A DNA stretch of 7,219 nt from Spirochaetales bacterium (GTDB lineage: Bacteria > Spirochaetota > Spirochaetia > DTKZ01). The notes below the pieces were generated by a model that had not been told where the DNA came from, made no database searches, and worked only from the letters and a program-made list of their open reading frames with translations. Shown here piece after piece: positions 4,737 to 7,219 of this stretch (the stretch's first letter is position 1; every line of letters starts with the position of its first letter). The position numbers and the translations under genes were made by a program. The stretch covers positions 1-7,219 of the forward strand of contig JAISQU010000311.1 of assembly GCA_031274005.1 (NCBI GenBank), read 5' to 3'.

Positions 4737-6229
4737 TGATTTTTCTGGTTCTTTCCGGCGCGGCGCTGCCGGAGAATCTGAAGGAAATCCGCGCGTACAA
4801 AAAACATATAGGCGGGGCGGAACTGCGCGCCGATTTTCTCGCGGATCCGGGGGGGGAGGACTGGCCGGGTTTTTTTCAGGCCCTTGGGGAATTGCCCCTC
4901 ATCCTGACCCTGCGCAAGCCCGAAGACGGCGGGCGTTTCTGCGAAAGCGAGGACAGGCGGCGGGAGCTTTTTTTGTCGCTTCTGGAAAAGGGAAACTTCC
5001 GGTATATAGACCTTGAGGGGGGCGTGGATTTTCCCGATGTGGAAGAGGCCGCCCGCGCGAAGGGCGTGAGGATTATCCGGTCCTTCCATGATTTTACGGG
5101 CGTGCCGGAGGATTTGACCGGGCGCGTCAGATCTCTTGTGCGGAAGCCCGGCGATATTCCCAAGGCCGCCGTCATGCCCAAGTCCTGCCGCGACTTTGCG
5201 CGCCTCATCGATGCCTTCCGCGATTTACAGGATGTGACCAAGATTCTTCTGGGTATGGGGCAGTTCGGCTTCGCGGCCCGCGTCCTTGCTCCCCGGCTGG
5301 GTTCCTGGCTTACCTTTGCCTCTCCCGCGGGAGACGCGCTCGCCCCCGGCCTGATCGACCCGCGAACGCTGGACACAGTGTACCGTTACCACAGCCAAAG
5401 CCCGGCTACCCGCGTCTTTGGCATTATCGGCAGCCCCATACTGCACTCAAAGTCTCCCCATATTCACAACCCCGGCTATACGAAGCTGGGTATAGACGGG
5501 GTCTATGTTCCCTTTCATGTGGACAGGGTGGAGGATTTTCTGCCTGTCGTACGCAAACTGAACATAGAGGGGTTTTCGGTAACTGTTCCTTTTAAGGAGG
5601 AGATACCCGGATTCTGCGCGCATACCGAGGACGCCGTGCGGGGGACAGGGGCGTGCAACACGGTGAAGCCGCGGGAAGACGGCCTGTACGGGTACAATAC
5701 CGATGTGGAAGGATTTCTTGCGCCCCTGCGGGCGGCTTTTCCGGCCGGTCTTTCGGGACTCCGCGCGGCGGTTATCGGCGCGGGAGGGGCCGCCCGGTCT
5801 GCGGTGTATGCTCTTGCCCGGGAAGGCGCCCGTGTTCTGGTTGTAAACCGCACGGCGCACAGGGCGCGGCGGCTGTGCGGGGATATACAAAAAGCGCTTG
5901 GCCTTTGCGAAGAGCGGGTAAGGTGGGTCCGCCCCGGCGAACAGGGCCTCGCCCTTATTGAGGAGTACGCGCAGCTTATCGTCAACTCAACAACAATGGG
6001 CATGAGCCCCTGGGAAGACCTGGACCCCCTCGCGGCGCGGGCCTTTCGCGGAACCGAAACCGTCTACGACATGGTCTATAGTCCGCGGGAAACACTTTTT
6101 TTGAAACGCGCGCTCGCCGCGGGCTGTGCGGTTATTTACGGTGAGCAGATGCTGATGAGTCAGGCGTATCGGCAGTTTTATGTGTATACGGGAAAAGAAC
6201 TGGACCCGTCCGCGGCATACGACCTGTGA
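4736..6229 (+). CDS. aroDE: Bifunctional 3-dehydroquinate dehydratase (type I) / shikimate dehydrogenase
   Basis: A 497-residue fusion for two consecutive shikimate steps: 3-dehydroquinate to 3-dehydroshikimate, then NADPH-dependent reduction to shikimate. Residues 1-215 are a type I dehydroquinase: ELRAD (29-33), TLRKPEDGG (58-66), IIRSFHDF with catalytic His118, and DIPKAAVMP with the Schiff-base Lys143, then GQFGFAAR with Arg182. The lid loop reads DALAPGLID (200-208), where the family usually has a Ser and APGQ. Residues 226-497 are shikimate dehydrogenase: GSPILHSKSPHIHN (232-245), SVTVPFKEE with Lys287, GACNTV (305-310), GYNTD with Asp323, the dinucleotide loop GAGGAAR (348-354), NRT (371-373) typical of NADP use, NSTTMGMSP (417-425), YDMVYSPRE (444-452) and GEQMLMSQA (469-477). 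Such fusions are known in plants and Chlamydia. The ATG overlaps the previous stop (TAATG); AGGGG at 4722-4726 is the ribosome binding site. Confidence 0.93.
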   Translation: MIFLVLSGAALPENLKEIRAYKKHIGGAELRADFLADPGGEDWPGFFQALGELPLILTLRKPEDGGRFCESEDRRRELFLSLLEKGNFRYIDLEGGVDFPDVEEAARAKGVRIIRSFHDFTGVPEDLTGRVRSLVRKPGDIPKAAVMPKSCRDFARLIDAFRDLQDVTKILLGMGQFGFAARVLAPRLGSWLTFASPAGDALAPGLIDPRTLDTVYRYHSQSPATRVFGIIGSPILHSKSPHIHNPGYTKLGIDGVYVPFHVDRVEDFLPVVRKLNIEGFSVTVPFKEEIPGFCAHTEDAVRGTGACNTVKPREDGLYGYNTDVEGFLAPLRAAFPAGLSGLRAAVIGAGGAARSAVYALAREGARVLVVNRTAHRARRLCGDIQKALGLCEERVRWVRPGEQGLALIEEYAQLIVNSTTMGMSPWEDLDPLAARAFRGTETVYDMVYSPRETLFLKRALAAGCAVIYGEQMLMSQAYRQFYVYTGKELDPSAAYDL

Positions 6230-6255
6230 AATCCGCGGATTTTTCGGCAGAAAAC

Positions 6256-6262
6256 AAGGAGG
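6256..6262 (+). promoter_or_regulatory. Strong ribosome binding site of the dehydrogenase gene
   Basis: AAGGAGG, 7 nt before the ATG at 6270. It is the best plus-strand ribosome binding site in the window. The gene therefore has its own initiation signal, unlike the three coupled genes upstream. Confidence 0.8.
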
Positions 6263-6269
6263 CAAGCCC

Positions 6270-7219
6270 ATGAAAGCTCTGGTAAAAACGGCCCGCGGGC
6301 CGGGGAATCTGGAAATCCGGGATATGCCGGAACCTGTGTGCACAGACAGGGGCGTCAAAATCGAAATAGCCGCCTGCGGAATCTGCGGTACAGACATCCA
6401 TGTTATGAAGGACGAGTTCCCGGTGAATCCCCCCGTCATTATAGGCCACGAGTTCTGCGGCACGGTTACGGAAACCGGCGGGGCCGTTACGCGCTTTCAA
6501 CCCGGCGACAGGGTAACGGCGGAAAATGTCTGCATACACTGCGATGAGTGCTATATGTGCCGTACAGGCCACTACGCCATCTGCGTAAGCCGGGGCGCGC
6601 AGGGCCTGAACATAGACGGCGCCTTCGCGAAGTACATAGTCTGCGACGAAAGCAATGTTTACCACATACCCCCTAACATTTCCCTAGAAGAGGGCGCTCT
6701 GTCGGAGCCCATGGTCTGCGCGGTGCACGCCGTTCTTGATCAAACCAAAGTGGGCGCGGGCGACGTGGTGCTTGTATCCGGTCCCGGCGCCATGGGGCTT
6801 ATCGCCGCCCAGGCGGCCATTGCCGAAGGCGGCAGGGTTATCCTGACAGGAACAACATCCGACGCCCGCCGTTTTGAAGTTGCCCGCGAGCTCGGCATAG
6901 AAACAACCGTGGATGTATTAACGCAGGACGCGGCGGCGCTCGTGGCCGAAGCCTCCGGCGGCGACGGGGCCGATGTTTTTATCGAATGCTCCGGGGCTGC
7001 GCCCGCTGTGGACACGGGCCTGAAACTTATCAGGAAAAGGGGCCGCTATACCCAGGTGGGGCTCTTTGGTAAAAAAGCGCCGGTTGACCTCGACGCCCTT
7101 GTTGTAAAGGAAATCCGCATGACAGGCTCCATGTCCCATACGCGCAGCGCCTGGAAACGCGGGCTGGCCCTGGTGGGAGAGGGGAAAATACGCCTTGCCC
7201 CGCTTATTACATCGATATA
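6270..7219 (+). CDS. Zinc-dependent medium-chain alcohol/polyol dehydrogenase (partial)
   Basis: The frame is open from ATG at 6270 to the right edge (316 codons), probably lacking about 25-40 C-terminal residues. It belongs to the medium-chain dehydrogenase family near sorbitol/L-iditol, threonine 3- and galactitol-1-phosphate 5-dehydrogenases, which oxidise a secondary alcohol with NAD(P). Catalytic zinc ligands are Cys39 (GICGTD), His60-Glu61 (GHEF) and Glu146 (LSEPMVCAVHA). The structural zinc Cys set is 91, 94, 97 and 105 (C-x2-C-x2-C-x7-C). The GroES-like domain spans about 1-150, and the Rossmann domain begins with VSGPGAMGLIAAQ (169-181). After the second strand it reads VILTGTTSDARR, with Gly/Thr where NAD-specific enzymes usually carry an Asp, so the cofactor is uncertain. 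It starts 40 bp after aroDE on the same strand. The substrate cannot be named from sequence, and nothing ties it to the shikimate pathway. Confidence 0.88.
   Translation, partial: MKALVKTARGPGNLEIRDMPEPVCTDRGVKIEIAACGICGTDIHVMKDEFPVNPPVIIGHEFCGTVTETGGAVTRFQPGDRVTAENVCIHCDECYMCRTGHYAICVSRGAQGLNIDGAFAKYIVCDESNVYHIPPNISLEEGALSEPMVCAVHAVLDQTKVGAGDVVLVSGPGAMGLIAAQAAIAEGGRVILTGTTSDARRFEVARELGIETTVDVLTQDAAALVAEASGGDGADVFIECSGAAPAVDTGLKLIRKRGRYTQVGLFGKKAPVDLDALVVKEIRMTGSMSHTRSAWKRGLALVGEGKIRLAPLITSI

Noticed and set aside
5447..6003. Minus-strand ORFs opposite aroDE
   Set aside because: They are Arg/Pro/Ser-rich low-complexity shadows of the shikimate dehydrogenase domain, without ribosome binding sites.
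6229..6244. AAATCCGCGGATTT palindrome followed by T as an aroDE terminator
   Set aside because: Only about five base pairs can form around a CGCG loop and three are A-T, so the hairpin is too weak; the next gene follows closely on the same strand.
1..7219. CRISPR arrays, tRNA or rRNA genes, intact transposase, prophage genes
   Set aside because: I saw no regularly spaced direct repeats, no cloverleaf or rRNA-like sequence, and no transposase or phage motifs on either strand.

Overview
The window most likely comes from a spirochaete of the Treponema/Breznakiellaceae type, such as a host-associated gut treponeme. The grounds are indirect: a CsgG/LpoB-like lipoprotein with TPR repeats and a loose spirochaete-style lipobox, a BspA-type leucine-rich-repeat (LRR_5) exported protein, and an aroD-aroE fusion in a GC-rich genome with AT-rich control regions. 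The assignment is an inference from gene content, not from a marker gene.

Left part (1-2314), minus strand. From upstream to downstream these are a secreted LRR_5 protein (2314-1325), an intrinsic terminator, an unrecognised 85-residue protein (1256-999), a hairpin-repeat pair between 871 and 989 that resembles IS200/IS605-type ends, and a lipoprotein with a CsgG/LpoB-like domain and TPR that leaves the window on the left (803-1). The cell-envelope flavour is clear, but no shared pathway can be named.

Control region (2315-2469). A short AT-rich divergent region separates the LRR gene from an XRE-family regulator (2470-2787, plus strand). It holds a 12-bp palindrome that supplies a TATAAT box on each strand, a consensus TTGACA box for the LRR gene, and a perfect 9-bp inverted repeat with a 5-bp spacer placed where a repressor would block initiation. 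The simplest model is that the XRE protein controls the LRR gene and itself. The XRE stop overlaps a 43-codon TTG-start ORF that can also be reached by a -1 slip on an A6 run.

Spacer (2916-3136). This is a dense cluster of four GC-rich stem-loops, probably a dispersed intergenic repeat or a structured RNA, with no convincing gene.

Right part (3137-7219), plus strand. A tightly packed gene set: manC (mannose-1-phosphate guanylyltransferase), an exported 179-residue protein with an internally duplicated motif, a bifunctional aroD-aroE fusion for steps 3 and 4 of the shikimate pathway, and a zinc-dependent medium-chain alcohol/polyol dehydrogenase cut by the right edge. The first three overlap at stop/start junctions, which implies translational coupling; the last follows after 40 bp with a strong ribosome binding site. 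Their functions (GDP-mannose supply, envelope, aromatic precursors, polyol or amino-acid oxidation) do not form one known pathway.
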